From NCBI GenBank assembly GCA_028278525.1, contig JANQEE010000050.1, positions 1 through 64,000 of the forward strand: a DNA stretch of 64,000 nucleotides, given 5' to 3'. The translations under genes and the position numbers were made by a program. Shown here one piece after another: positions 8,205-15,975 of this stretch (positions are counted from its first letter, which is position 1; each line of letters starts with the position of its first letter). This stretch comes from Minwuiaceae bacterium (lineage in GTDB: Bacteria; Pseudomonadota; Alphaproteobacteria; Minwuiales; Minwuiaceae). The notes beneath the pieces are model-generated. The model saw only the letters and a list, made by a program, of their open reading frames with translations, made no database searches and had not been told where the DNA came from.

Positions 8205-9164
8205 ATGAGCCGAGTGTCCATCACGAAACAGGTCATGGTGACCGGCGGCGCAGGTTTCCTCGGCTCCCATCTCTGCGACAGACTGATCGGCGACGGCTAC
8301 GAGGTCATCTGCGTCGACAACTTCTTTTCGACATCGAAAGACAACATCATTCACTTGATGAACAATCCGCGGTTCGAGCTCTATCGTCACGACATAACCT
8401 TCCCGCTATACATGGAAGTCGACGAGATCTTCAATCTCGCCTGCCCGGCATCGCCCGTTCACTATCAGTTCGACCCGGTACAGACCGTCAAGGTCAACGT
8501 TCACGGCGCGATCAACATGCTGGGACTGGCGAAACGGACCAAAGCCAAGATCCTGCAGGCGTCCACCAGCGAGGTGTACGGCGATCCCGCCCACCACCCA
8601 CAGACCGAAGACTACTGGGGCAATGTGAACCCGAATGGGCCGCGCGCCTGCTACGACGAAGGCAAAAGATGCGCCGAGACGCTGTTCTACGACTATCACC
8701 GCCAGCATGGCGTGAACATTCGCGTTGCGCGCCTGTTCAACACTTACGGCCCGCGGATGGCCATGAACGACGGCCGGGTGGTGTCGAACTTCGTGGTACA
8801 GGCGCTGCGCAACGAGCCGCTATCGGTCTATGGAAGCGGCGATCAAACCAGATCGTTTTGTTATGTCGAGGATATGATCGACGGCCTGGTCAGACTGATG
8901 CGGGCGCCCGACGACCTGTCCGGCCCCGTCAACCTGGGCAACCCGACCGAAATCACCATTCGGAACCTGGCCGAGGCGATTATCGAGCTGACCGGATCGC
9001 GGTCGACGGTCGAAGAGCATCCGCTGCCGCAGGACGACCCGGTCCGCCGCTGCCCGGACATCACCCGGGCGACAGACCTGCTGGACTGGAAGCCGACGGC
9101 AACCCTAGAACGGGGGCTGAAGCCGACGATCGCCTATTTCGACAAACTGTTGAAGGCTGGCTGA
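8205..9164 (+). CDS. UDP-glucuronate decarboxylase (UDP-xylose synthase)
   Basis: 319 residues, extended short-chain dehydrogenase family. The NAD site is [16 protein letters not shown] at residues 10-25. The catalytic tyrosine and lysine are in [12 protein letters not shown] near 150. UXS features are [16 protein letters not shown], the [11 protein letters not shown] segment, TSEVYGDP and [10 protein letters not shown]-like [10 protein letters not shown]. It converts UDP-glucuronate to UDP-xylose with internal NAD recycling in the cytoplasm, supplying pentose for surface polysaccharide. ATG at 8205 has TGGAGC about eight bases upstream and is preferred over the TTG at 8190. Confidence 0.92.
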   Translation: MSRVSITKQVMVTGGAGFLGSHLCDRLIGDGYEVICVDNFFSTSKDNIIHLMNNPRFELYRHDITFPLYMEVDEIFNLACPASPVHYQFDPVQTVKVNVHGAINMLGLAKRTKAKILQASTSEVYGDPAHHPQTEDYWGNVNPNGPRACYDEGKRCAETLFYDYHRQHGVNIRVARLFNTYGPRMAMNDGRVVSNFVVQALRNEPLSVYGSGDQTRSFCYVEDMIDGLVRLMRAPDDLSGPVNLGNPTEITIRNLAEAIIELTGSRSTVEEHPLPQDDPVRRCPDITRATDLLDWKPTATLERGLKPTIAYFDKLLKAG

Positions 9165-9176
9165 CGTCCAACCGAC

Positions 9177-9596
9177 TCAGGCGCTGGGCGGTCCCGCGGG
9201 ATGGCCCGGAGGCAGCAGGATCTGAGCGCGGTTGTGGATGGCGTCGAGCGCTTTCGAGACCTCCGTCCGGCCGCGCGCGGCGACGATGCCGGCGGTGACT
9301 GAGATGCCGAAGGATACCGCCGAGACGGTGAAGAAGCCCAACTGGTGCAGGCCGAATTCGCCGAACCCGGTAAGGGCGTATTGCACGGTGTCCCAGGCCG
9401 GGTAAAGCGTGCCGAAGAAAACGCCGGCGAAAACCGCGGACACGGCCAGTGGGACCGGCCGCTGGAAGCGCCGGAAATGCTTCAGTTCCTCGTCGGCGAC
9501 CGCGTGAAAGGCGACGGGCTCCGCGGTCGACAGGGAGGCCGACGACGTGGCTTTCGCTTCGATGCTGCCGGTCTGGTTCTCCTGGATATCAGTCAT
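9177..9596 (-). CDS. hypothetical membrane protein with two hydrophobic segments
   Basis: 139 residues from the ATG at 9596. The N-terminal 40 residues are polar. Then PLAVSAVFAGVFFGTLYPAW and a second segment around QLGFFTVSAVSFGISVTAGI are long enough to cross the membrane. The tail is polar and proline-rich. No family is recognised. Its start overlaps the stop of the zinc-ribbon gene upstream by eight bases, so the two are translated together. A longer start at 9617 adds MSRSLRP only. Confidence 0.6.
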   Translation of the reverse strand: MTDIQENQTGSIEAKATSSASLSTAEPVAFHAVADEELKHFRRFQRPVPLAVSAVFAGVFFGTLYPAWDTVQYALTGFGEFGLHQLGFFTVSAVSFGISVTAGIVAARGRTEVSKALDAIHNRAQILLPPGHPAGPPSA

Positions 9597-9906
9597 CGGC
9601 CGCAAGCTCCTCGACACGCGCCTTGGTCATCATGCGCAGGTTGCCGCACTTCTTGCATTCGACCGCATAGGCGAGAAAGAACCGGGACATATCCACCAAT
9701 TCGGACCGCCTGAGCGGAAAGCCAAGGCCGTCGCAATCTTCCGACGAAACCAGGGACCAATCGGGATGGGCACACAGCTCGCAATTGATCGAGACGCCCG
9801 CGCGTTCCCATGCGGCAACGATCCGCTTTACGACCTCGACCCGGTTTTCCTGACGCTGGTCGACGACCGGTAGGTCGCCGGCAACGTTGTCCTCAAGAAG
9901 GGACAT
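9589..9906 (-). CDS. hypothetical small protein with two CxxC pairs
   Basis: 105 residues. Two CxxC knuckles, CELC near residue 42 and CKKC near 85, with CELCAHPDWS and VECKKCGNLRMM, suggest one structural zinc bound between them. The rest is acidic and otherwise unrecognised. It overlaps the start of the two-helix membrane protein downstream, so a joint role is likely. It is the first gene of the pair, with promoter sequence probably in the 379-base gap at 9907-10285. Confidence 0.6.
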   Translation of the reverse strand: MSLLEDNVAGDLPVVDQRQENRVEVVKRIVAAWERAGVSINCELCAHPDWSLVSSEDCDGLGFPLRRSELVDMSRFFLAYAVECKKCGNLRMMTKARVEELAADD

Positions 9907-10285
9907 CGCCTACACCCCGCCACTAATTCTTGCTTCGCAGATATCGACCAGTCGCACGCTGGCGCCCCGCAGCGGTTGACCCGCCGGTTTTATGCCTCGG
10001 GCATTTAATTTCGGTTAAGGGGCCGGCGGACCCGGCCGGTTCGGCCGGCCCGGCGGATGGCACCGCTATCCCCGGGCAATTGTTGGATTATCCCGGTTTG
10101 GTAACCGCCATATTAGCCAATCCCCGCAACGGTTTGTTCATGCGAAAACGCCAAACTCCTGGGGACAGGAGCGAGACGTTCGACGCGAGGGTCAATCGAC
10201 GCAATCCGGACCTCCTCTATGTCCGCCGGCTCCGGGCCCGCCGGCAACAAGCGCAGCGCAGAATAAGGCCCTAGGAGATACCGGG
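9907..10285. other. gap: divergent intergenic region
   Basis: This 379-base stretch separates the minus-strand zinc-ribbon gene from the plus-strand repeat protein, so it should hold both promoters. The only structures seen are a GC-rich run with a small hairpin (CCGGCC at 10032, loop GGTTC, GGCCGG to 10048) and the ribosome site AGGAG ten bases before the GTG at 10286. An open frame across 9930-10274 has no recognisable protein character and was not called. Confidence 0.5.
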
Positions 10286-13200
10286 GTGGCCAGAGAGCAC
10301 GCCGCCGTAAGCGCAATGCCGGAAAGCGAAGACGTGCCTTTCGACCAGGCCGATCCGCCCAACAACGGCGCCAGCCAGCAGGACAACAGCGGACCGCTGG
10401 ACGACGGCGGCGTATTAGCGCTGGATATCGCGGCTGTCTTGCAAACCATGGATACCGGCGACAGCCTGGTCCTTGTGATCGAGGGCGTGCCGGACGGCGC
10501 CCGGCTGACCGCCGGCCGCAACAACGGCGACCGGACCTGGTCGCTGGATCGGAACGACCTTCCCGCCATGAAATTCGTGCCGCCCGTGGCGCAGCGCGAA
10601 GACACCATGCTGACGGTGCGGGTGCTGATCGAGGACCGCGACGGCTACGAAGGCGCCTCGGTGGCGGCCATGTTCGATGTAACCGGCCGGGCCGTGCCCG
10701 ACCCCGAAACCGCCGCCCTGCTCCGCCGGGAATGCGCGGCGCGGCGGGCGCATGCACACGAACAGGAACAGGCCGGCAAGCCGGAAACCGCCGGTCCGGA
10801 AACCAACAGTCCCGATATCGAGGCCCAACTGGCCGACGCCGAGACGGCCTGGCGGCGCGACACGACCCAGCGTCTGGCCACGGCAGCGAACAAGCGGCTT
10901 GAACAGCAACAGCAGCGGCTGGAAGCGGCGGCGGCGAAATGGAAAGCCGAGGAAGCGCGCCTGATGGCCGAAGCGGCCGCCGAATGGCAGGCCGAGGAAG
11001 CCAAGCGCCTGGCCGACGCCGAGGCGGCGTGGAAAGCCGAACAGGAAGAGCGGTTCGCCAAGGCGCGCAGCGATTGGAAAGCCCGGGAAGAGAAGCGCCT
11101 GGCCGAAGCCGCGGGCGCCAGGCGCGCCGAGGCGCAAAAGCGTATTGCCGAGGCGGAGGCACGGCTTCGCGCGGAAGAGGAAAAGCGGCTGGCAAAGGCC
11201 GAGGCCGCGCTGGCCGCCGAAGAACAGCAACGGTTGGCGCAGATCGAGGCAGAGCGGCAGGCGGAGGAGAGCAAACGGTTAGCCGACTTCGCGGAAAAAT
11301 GGAAAGCGGAAGAGGCCAAGCGCTTCGCGGAGGCGGAAGCCCGCTGGAAAAAGGCAGAGGAAGAACGCCTTGCCACCGCGGCGGCCAAACGCCAGGCGGC
11401 CCTGGAAAAGAAGCTGGCCACCGTCGACCAAAACCAATCGACTGCCGAGCAGCAGCGACTGGCCGAAGCCGAAGCGGCCTGGCGGGCCGATGAAGAGAAA
11501 CGCTTGGCTGCCGCGCAGCAGAAGCGCCAGGCCGAGGAGGTCGAGCGGCTGAAGAACGCCGCCGCGCGCTGGAAAAAGCAGGAAACGCAGCGGCTGGCCG
11601 AAGTGGAAGCCGATTGGCGCCGGTCGGAGGAAGGCCGGCTGGCCGCACTGGCGGCGGAGCGCCGCGCCGCTGCCGAGACACGGCTGGCCGAAGCCGCCGC
11701 CAAACGCCGCGCCGAAGAGGAGAAACGGCTGGCCGAAGCCGAAGCGGACTGGGTGGCGGAGGAGCACCGCCGGTACGCCGAGGCCGCAGCGGAATGGCAG
11801 GCCAAGGAACAGGAACGCTTCGCCCAGGCCCAGGAAGACTGGAAGGCGAAGCAGCAGACGCGCATGGCGGCCGAGGCCGCTCAGCGCAAGGCGGAGGCGG
11901 AAAAACACCTGGCGGCGGCCGGCGCCAGTTGGCAGGACGCCGAAGGACAGCGCCTGGCCGCGTCCGAAACCGCCAAGCAGGCCGAAGAGCAAGAGAAGCT
12001 GGCCGCGACCGTGGCGCGGCGCCAGAAGATGCAGGACCGCCGAATGGAAGTCGCGGCGGCAAACTGGAAGGCCGAAGAGGAACGCCGCGTATCGACGATG
12101 CTGGCGACACGGCAGGCCGCCCAGGAACAAAGGCTGGCGGCGGCGGCAGCCAAGCGGCAAGCGGCCGAACACCGGCAAATCGCCGCCGCCGCGGTCCAGC
12201 GCAAAGCCAATGCGGCCGCCAAGACGGCGGCCGCGCAGGCGGCGGCGCGCGCCGCCGCGCGAGAGCGGAGAGCAGCCCGTCACGCCGAACAGCAGCAGTT
12301 GGAAGTGGAACGCCTCGGCGTGATGCGTACCCGGTGGCACGACGAAACCGACGCACCCGTGCCCGTCGACTATCAGATCCGGAGGGGCCCGGAGCAGGCG
12401 CCGGCGGTGGTGCGAGCCCGGTGGAAAACCGAAACCGACCGGCCGTTTCCCGAGGCGTACCGTCTGCGTAAACAGCGCAGGCGTAAACCGAACGAGATCA
12501 AAACGAGGTGGCGGAGCGAAGCGCGCAAGGCAAGGGATTCGCAAGGAGACGCGATCGCCGAAAGGCCCGATACCGAAGGACGCCGTGCGTCCGAAACCTG
12601 GGCGAAATGGCAAGGTCAGCCGGTCGACGCCGCGTCGGGTTACGACGACGGTATCGTCTGGCGCGCGACGAAGTACGGTACCGCGGGCGGCGACGCGGCC
12701 GGCGACCATGCGGCGTTCGGCGGCATCGCGTCCGACGGCAGCAGCTACGCCCTGGACGGCCTGACCGGCAGCGGGCTGTTGGCAGAAACGCCGGCGACGG
12801 GCAAAGCGGCGCCCGGAAAGCCGGAAGGCCCGGCCGAACGGGGCGCTGCAGACGGTCGACACGGCGGGGTCCGCAGGGTCCAGCCGACACCGGCGCAGCT
12901 TGCGGACTCCGACGTGAGGGCCGAAATCCTGGCATTTACCGAGTTTGTCCAGTCGCACGGCAAGCCGGGCGCAGACGCCGGAGACAGATTTACGTTCGAG
13001 ACGCTGGGTATCACCGTCAGCGTGTTCGAGGACATCGTCCTGGTTTTAGGCGACGAAGAAATTCCCGTTCGCTTCGAGAACGCCGCCAAAGCCCCGTCCG
13101 CGCCGGCGGCCGCCGTTCAAACGACACCGGACGCGCCGTCCGTCGCCGATGGGACCCATGGCCTGCTGGACGACGATGCGATGTTCTCGACCGCGGAGGA

Positions 13201-13627
13201 CGATGACGCGCCCGGTAACGCCGCACCGCCGCAGGCGAGAACCTACGACGTTACAATCCCGGAGGCAGACCCGGCTTGGACGGTCGCATTCGGCCAGAAC
13301 GGCGCGCGCCCGGACAGCGTCTTGCCGGCGGAAACCGACAACAGGGGAACCCTGCATATGCTGCCCGTTCGCCCGGCGACCGGCGGCCGGACGATACCGG
13401 TGCGATGCGGCAAGCAGACGGCGCGGGATGTGCCGATAGAGCCCGTCGGTTTCGACACCTTCACCGTAAAGACGTCGCAGACAGACGCCGCGATTGCGCC
13501 AGCGTCGGATCCGGCCGGCGATGTCATTCCGGTGCGGCGACCGTCCGACGACGGACGCGGCGCAGGAGACCAATGCATCGCGGTACACGGCCGACCCGGC
13601 ATTCGGACGAGGGGGATACGGCGTTGA
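10286..13627 (+). CDS. 1113-residue protein: cadherin-like domain plus 31 x 15-residue helical repeat
   Basis: No characterised family covers the whole protein. Residues about 42-137 look like one of the beta-sandwich repeats of large RTX/VCBS adhesins (VIEGVPDGARLTAGRNNGD then TWSLDRNDLPAM). Residues 181-645 are 31 consecutive units of exactly 15 residues, of the type RLAEAEAAWKAEEEK, with no insertion or deletion. Position 1-2 is usually RL/RF and the middle often carries W or R. This predicts a continuous helix about 70 nm long. After an Ala/Arg-rich stretch, residues about 678-770 contain a second, ~30-residue repeat around RTRW-x2-ETD-x-P. The last 340 residues are acidic and low in complexity. 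No signal peptide or membrane segment is visible. The GTG start has AGGAG upstream. It is followed by an unknown 168-residue gene. Confidence 0.8.
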   Translation: MAREHAAVSAMPESEDVPFDQADPPNNGASQQDNSGPLDDGGVLALDIAAVLQTMDTGDSLVLVIEGVPDGARLTAGRNNGDRTWSLDRNDLPAMKFVPPVAQREDTMLTVRVLIEDRDGYEGASVAAMFDVTGRAVPDPETAALLRRECAARRAHAHEQEQAGKPETAGPETNSPDIEAQLADAETAWRRDTTQRLATAANKRLEQQQQRLEAAAAKWKAEEARLMAEAAAEWQAEEAKRLADAEAAWKAEQEERFAKARSDWKAREEKRLAEAAGARRAEAQKRIAEAEARLRAEEEKRLAKAEAALAAEEQQRLAQIEAERQAEESKRLADFAEKWKAEEAKRFAEAEARWKKAEEERLATAAAKRQAALEKKLATVDQNQSTAEQQRLAEAEAAWRADEEKRLAAAQQKRQAEEVERLKNAAARWKKQETQRLAEVEADWRRSEEGRLAALAAERRAAAETRLAEAAAKRRAEEEKRLAEAEADWVAEEHRRYAEAAAEWQAKEQERFAQAQEDWKAKQQTRMAAEAAQRKAEAEKHLAAAGASWQDAEGQRLAASETAKQAEEQEKLAATVARRQKMQDRRMEVAAANWKAEEERRVSTMLATRQAAQEQRLAAAAAKRQAAEHRQIAAAAVQRKANAAAKTAAAQAAARAAARERRAARHAEQQQLEVERLGVMRTRWHDETDAPVPVDYQIRRGPEQAPAVVRARWKTETDRPFPEAYRLRKQRRRKPNEIKTRWRSEARKARDSQGDAIAERPDTEGRRASETWAKWQGQPVDAASGYDDGIVWRATKYGTAGGDAAGDHAAFGGIASDGSSYALDGLTGSGLLAETPATGKAAPGKPEGPAERGAADGRHGGVRRVQPTPAQLADSDVRAEILAFTEFVQSHGKPGADAGDRFTFETLGITVSVFEDIVLVLGDEEIPVRFENAAKAPSAPAAAVQTTPDAPSVADGTHGLLDDDAMFSTAEDDDAPGNAAPPQARTYDVTIPEADPAWTVAFGQNGARPDSVLPAETDNRGTLHMLPVRPATGGRTIPVRCGKQTARDVPIEPVGFDTFTVKTSQTDAAIAPASDPAGDVIPVRRPSDDGRGAGDQCIAVHGRPGIRTRGIRR
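10826..12220 (+). repeat. 45-bp tandem coding repeat, 31 units
   Basis: The region encodes 31 units of 15 residues in perfect register from QLADAETAW at 10826 to the unit starting QIAAAAVQ at 12176. Individual units differ at many positions, but the R-L/F-A start, the central alanines and the Glu/Lys tail recur. The DNA copies are diverged, so this is an old array kept in length register rather than a recent expansion. Confidence 0.85.
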
Positions 13628-13717
13628 CGCGAGAGCGACGCGATCAACGCGGCACAGGGCCCGCCACGCGGGCGGCGAAACGGAGGGGACCAACCGACAC
13701 GCTCAACCGGAGGCATC

Positions 13718-14224
13718 ATGGAAATCGTTCCGCGACCGAGTGTTGCAACCCTAACGTCGCTGGAAGCAGGATCTTTGTTCGAAGGCGAGGTCGACAACCA
13801 GATCCGCTTCTGCGTCCGCACACAATCAGCCGACGAACCCGACAACATCGGGTCCGCCGCCATTCTGGGGCCGTTTGAAAACGGCGACGGCAATCCCTGG
13901 CTTTGGAAGCCGGCGGAGGCCGGCCCCGTCTTGAATTACGGCAAGGCCTGGGGCTGCGAACCCGATATGGCGCCCGAGCATGTCAGCTTCGGGGCGGCCG
14001 AAACGACGGCCACGACCGGCAGCCTGCTGCTGGTCCGGGAAGCCAACTTCCTGCAGCTTGAGGACCGCGAGCACGATCGGCCGGTGTACCTGAACCTGTC
14101 GACCGGCATGCTGACCAGCGTCGCGCCAAGCGGCCCGACCGCGGCGATCGACCGCTGGGACATATTCCTGACCATGGACCTGCGGACCGAGCCGATACGC
14201 CTGCTGACCGTCAATGCCCGCTGA
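13718..14224 (+). CDS. hypothetical protein
   Basis: 168 residues, unrecognised. It is mainly beta-type in character and acidic, with no signal peptide or membrane segment. Segments such as GNPWLWKPAEAG and PVYLNLSTGMLTS suggest a compact globular domain rather than low-complexity filler. It follows the repeat protein by 91 bases on the same strand, so the two probably share a transcript. The ATG at 13718 follows the purine-rich CGGAGGCATC, a good ribosome site. Confidence 0.6.
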   Translation: MEIVPRPSVATLTSLEAGSLFEGEVDNQIRFCVRTQSADEPDNIGSAAILGPFENGDGNPWLWKPAEAGPVLNYGKAWGCEPDMAPEHVSFGAAETTATTGSLLLVREANFLQLEDREHDRPVYLNLSTGMLTSVAPSGPTAAIDRWDIFLTMDLRTEPIRLLTVNAR

Positions 14225-14257
14225 AAGCCGCTGATGCCGACAGTCCGCCGCCCGGAC

Positions 14258-14284
14258 AAAAAAAGGCCCGCACCTGTGCGGGCC
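14258..14284 (-). terminator. rho-independent terminator
   Basis: An 8-bp stem GGCCCGCA / TGCGGGCC with a four-base loop is preceded on the plus strand by seven As. Read on the minus strand it is a stem followed by seven Us, an intrinsic terminator for the 14342-14671 gene. The hairpin would also end transcripts from the plus-strand gene at 13718, though with no U tract in that direction. Confidence 0.8.
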
Positions 14285-14341
14285 GAGTCAACAGGGAGGC
14301 AACACTACAACCAGCAACTCCGGTCGTGACGGCGGAGCCGT

Positions 14342-14671
14342 CTAGCCGACCGAGAGAAAACCCAGACGGCCGGCGGAATTCCGCCATGCCTTCACCGACC
14401 CGCTTTCAATCAAGCGGGCCAAGCACACATCGACACGATCTTCGGTAAGTCCGGACCGGGACGCGATCTCCGTCCTGCCTACCGGCGCGCTGTCTGCCGC
14501 TGACGCGCGAATGACCTCGAAAACAGCCATTTCATCCCGGGTCGACGGCCCGGCCGTCGGTCCAACGTCCGACGACTGTTGCCGCTGGAACACGCTACTC
14601 TGGCGAGCACGCAACGGCGCGCTGGTGCGCCGCGGGAGCCTTGTTGCCAGAGGATTGTTCCAAACAGACAT
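14342..14671 (-). CDS. small protein with C-terminal winged-helix-like domain
   Basis: 109 residues. The N-terminal 45 residues are Arg/Ser/Pro-rich and look disordered. The C-terminal part has helix-turn-helix character (GRTEIASRSGLTEDRVDVCL, then ARLIESGSVKAW and a wing RLGFLSVG), typical of small winged-helix DNA-binding proteins. The start at 14671 is preferred over 14719 because AGAAGG sits upstream of it. A perfect dyad lies 64-82 bases upstream (14735-14753), a possible autoregulatory site. The family is not recognised. Confidence 0.6.
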   Translation of the reverse strand: MSVWNNPLATRLPRRTSAPLRARQSSVFQRQQSSDVGPTAGPSTRDEMAVFEVIRASAADSAPVGRTEIASRSGLTEDRVDVCLARLIESGSVKAWRNSAGRLGFLSVG

Positions 14672-14990
14672 CGGAAACCTTCTACGGAACGAATCACTTG
14701 TTAACCAATTTACGATCACTCCGAGGGTTCGTCAACAGAAAATTGTTTTCTGTCAACGGGCTACAAATAGTTATTCAGGCCTGGATTTAATATTGGCAAT
14801 GCGGGGTTGGGTCAAACATCGTAGATGCAACCAACCAATCCCGATCACCAAAGATCACAATCGCGGGAGACCGCCCCGTGACACAGTTTTGCCCCGTGTG
14901 AGTTGATTGACTATGGGAGACGAGTCCCGCACGCTCGCCCTTGCAACAAGATCTTTCGCCAACAAACAAAACCTCTGAGGAGACTCTGGA
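14672..14990. other. gap: AT-rich divergent promoter region
   Basis: These 319 bases separate the winged-helix gene (minus) from the Cys-rich peptide gene (plus). The part from 14690 to 14870 is much richer in A and T than its surroundings. It holds the dyad at 14731-14757. The ribosome site GAGGAG for the peptide lies at about 14977. No reading frame here is convincing. Confidence 0.5.
14731..14757. promoter_or_regulatory. 19-bp perfect dyad flanked by GTCAAC direct repeats
   Basis: ACAGAAAA at 14735-14742, spacer TTG, then TTTTCTGT at 14746-14753 form a perfect inverted repeat. GTCAAC occurs at both edges (14731 and 14752). It lies between the divergent winged-helix gene and the Cys-rich peptide gene and looks like an operator for a dimeric regulator. 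Confidence 0.45.
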
Positions 14991-15230
14991 ATGCTGAAAG
15001 AAGCGGTTACAGCAGCAGCCATCGCCACGATGTCCGCTACCGCTGCCCTGACCCCGGCCGTCGCCGCGTGTCAGCCCGCCAAAGCCGCCTGCAAGGCGTG
15101 CAACCCGTGCGCGGCGAAGAAAGCCTGCAACCCCTGCGCCGCGAAGAACCCGTGCGCGGCCGCGAAGGCCTGCAACCCCTGCGCGGCGGCCAAGGCCTGT
15201 AATCCTTGCAAGCCGAAGAAGTCCGACTAA
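14991..15230 (+). CDS. secreted Cys-rich ACNPC-repeat peptide
   Basis: 79 residues. A signal peptide (MLKEAVTAAAIATMSATAAL, cleavage near AVAA) is followed by about 53 residues made of Ala, Lys, Pro, Asn and 11 cysteines. The unit ACNPCAAxK is repeated about four times, so cysteines come in pairs as CNPC. Each pair could bind a soft metal or form disulfides in the periplasm; a copper or zinc buffer is a guess, not a known function. The ATG has a strong GAGGAG site. A strong terminator follows at 15271, making it a single-gene transcript, possibly a highly expressed one. No bufferin-type partner genes (DUF692) are present. Confidence 0.75.
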   Translation: MLKEAVTAAAIATMSATAALTPAVAACQPAKAACKACNPCAAKKACNPCAAKNPCAAAKACNPCAAAKACNPCKPKKSD

Positions 15231-15270
15231 GCAACTTTAGCGGGATTTACCGCTAGAGCGATATTCGACT

Positions 15271-15317
15271 ACGGCCGGCGGCGGGGCGCGAAAACCTGCC
15301 GCCGGCCGTAATATTTT
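15271..15317 (+). terminator. rho-independent terminator of the Cys-rich peptide gene
   Basis: A perfect 12-bp GC-rich stem, ACGGCCGGCGGC at 15271-15282 with its complement at 15298-15309, is followed by AATATTTT. It lies 41 bases after the stop codon. Confidence 0.85.
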
Positions 15318-15472
15318 GGCCGCACCCCCACCCTCAACCGAAACAGAATCGGGGAAAACAGCGGATTTCCGCCATTTCCCTTGCCACTGCATTGCCACAC
15401 TCCGTTAATAAGACCGCCCTACAATAGCGGGTATAAACGCTACCCAATCAACAAGCGCCTGAGGGGGTCGAC

Positions 15473-15565
15473 ATGGTAGACCAAGCTCGGATGATGTTGC
15501 AGTGGACGGGCGTTATGGCGGCGACAATCGCCGGACTCGTCCTGCTGGCCAGCTTCTTAGCGTAA
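15473..15565 (+). CDS. 30-residue single-helix membrane peptide
   Basis: An ATG at 15473 follows the strong ribosome site GAGGGGG by six bases and opens a 30-codon frame. The product has a short polar start (MVDQARMMLQW) and one hydrophobic helix (TGVMAATIAGLVLLASFLA), ending in TAA. This is the pattern of small inner-membrane proteins such as those attached to respiratory or transport complexes. No homolog is recognised and no partner gene is adjacent: the upstream peptide gene ends in a terminator and the downstream gene is a convergent pseudogene. Confidence 0.5.
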   Translation: MVDQARMMLQWTGVMAATIAGLVLLASFLA

Positions 15566-15606
15566 CACAGCTCCCTAACCAACCGACGCCAGATCCTGGC
15601 CGGACG

Positions 15607-15975
15607 CTATACGGCGCCCGGCAGCAGATAGATTGCGATCGCGTCGAAGTGGCACACGCTGCCCGCCATCACGAACAGATGCCAGACGGCGTGGTTGTAG
15701 CGGCGGCCTGCCAGTAGAAGAATACAACGCCCAGGGTGTAGGCGACGCCGCCTGCGAGAAGCAGGCCGGCGCCGCCCGCGCCAACCCGTCCGCCACCGGA
15801 ACGGCCCAGAAGAGTCCGACCCAGCCCGCGGCCAGATAGAGCAGCATGGAAACCCGCGCGAACAGCCTTGCGTTGCAGAACCGCAACACTATCCCGACCA
15901 ACGCCAGCACCCAGACGACCGCCAGCAGAGACCAGCCCGCCGGCAGGCCGCGCACCGTTGGGCCGGACACACCGG
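15607..15975 (-). pseudogene. TrhA / hemolysin III family membrane protein, truncated and frameshifted
   Basis: Three reading frames joined together give the C-terminal half of a hemolysin III (TrhA, PAQR-like) seven-helix protein. They read WSLLAVVWVLALVGIVLRF to FWAVPVADGLARAAP in one frame, then GLLLAGGVAYTLGVVFFYWQ in the second, then RRYNHAVWHLFVMAGSVCHF with a stop TAG at 15607 in the third. Two frameshifts near 15765 and 15705 are therefore needed. The N-terminal helices with the family's metal-binding residues are missing, replaced directly upstream by the stop of a small gene. The combination of truncation and two frameshifts argues for real decay rather than a reading error. Confidence 0.75.

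Noticed and set aside
10826-12220. CRISPR or satellite repeat
   Set aside because: The periodicity is in the protein (45-bp coding units), with no conserved DNA repeat plus unique spacers.
10113-12356. 747-codon minus-strand frame opposite the repeat protein
   Set aside because: Arg/Pro/Ala-rich shadow produced by the repeat; the plus-strand product has a recognisable domain and ribosome site.
14991-15565. A bufferin-type metallophore operon
   Set aside because: The peptide is Cys-rich and secreted, but the DUF692 and DUF2063 maturation partners are not present within the window near it.
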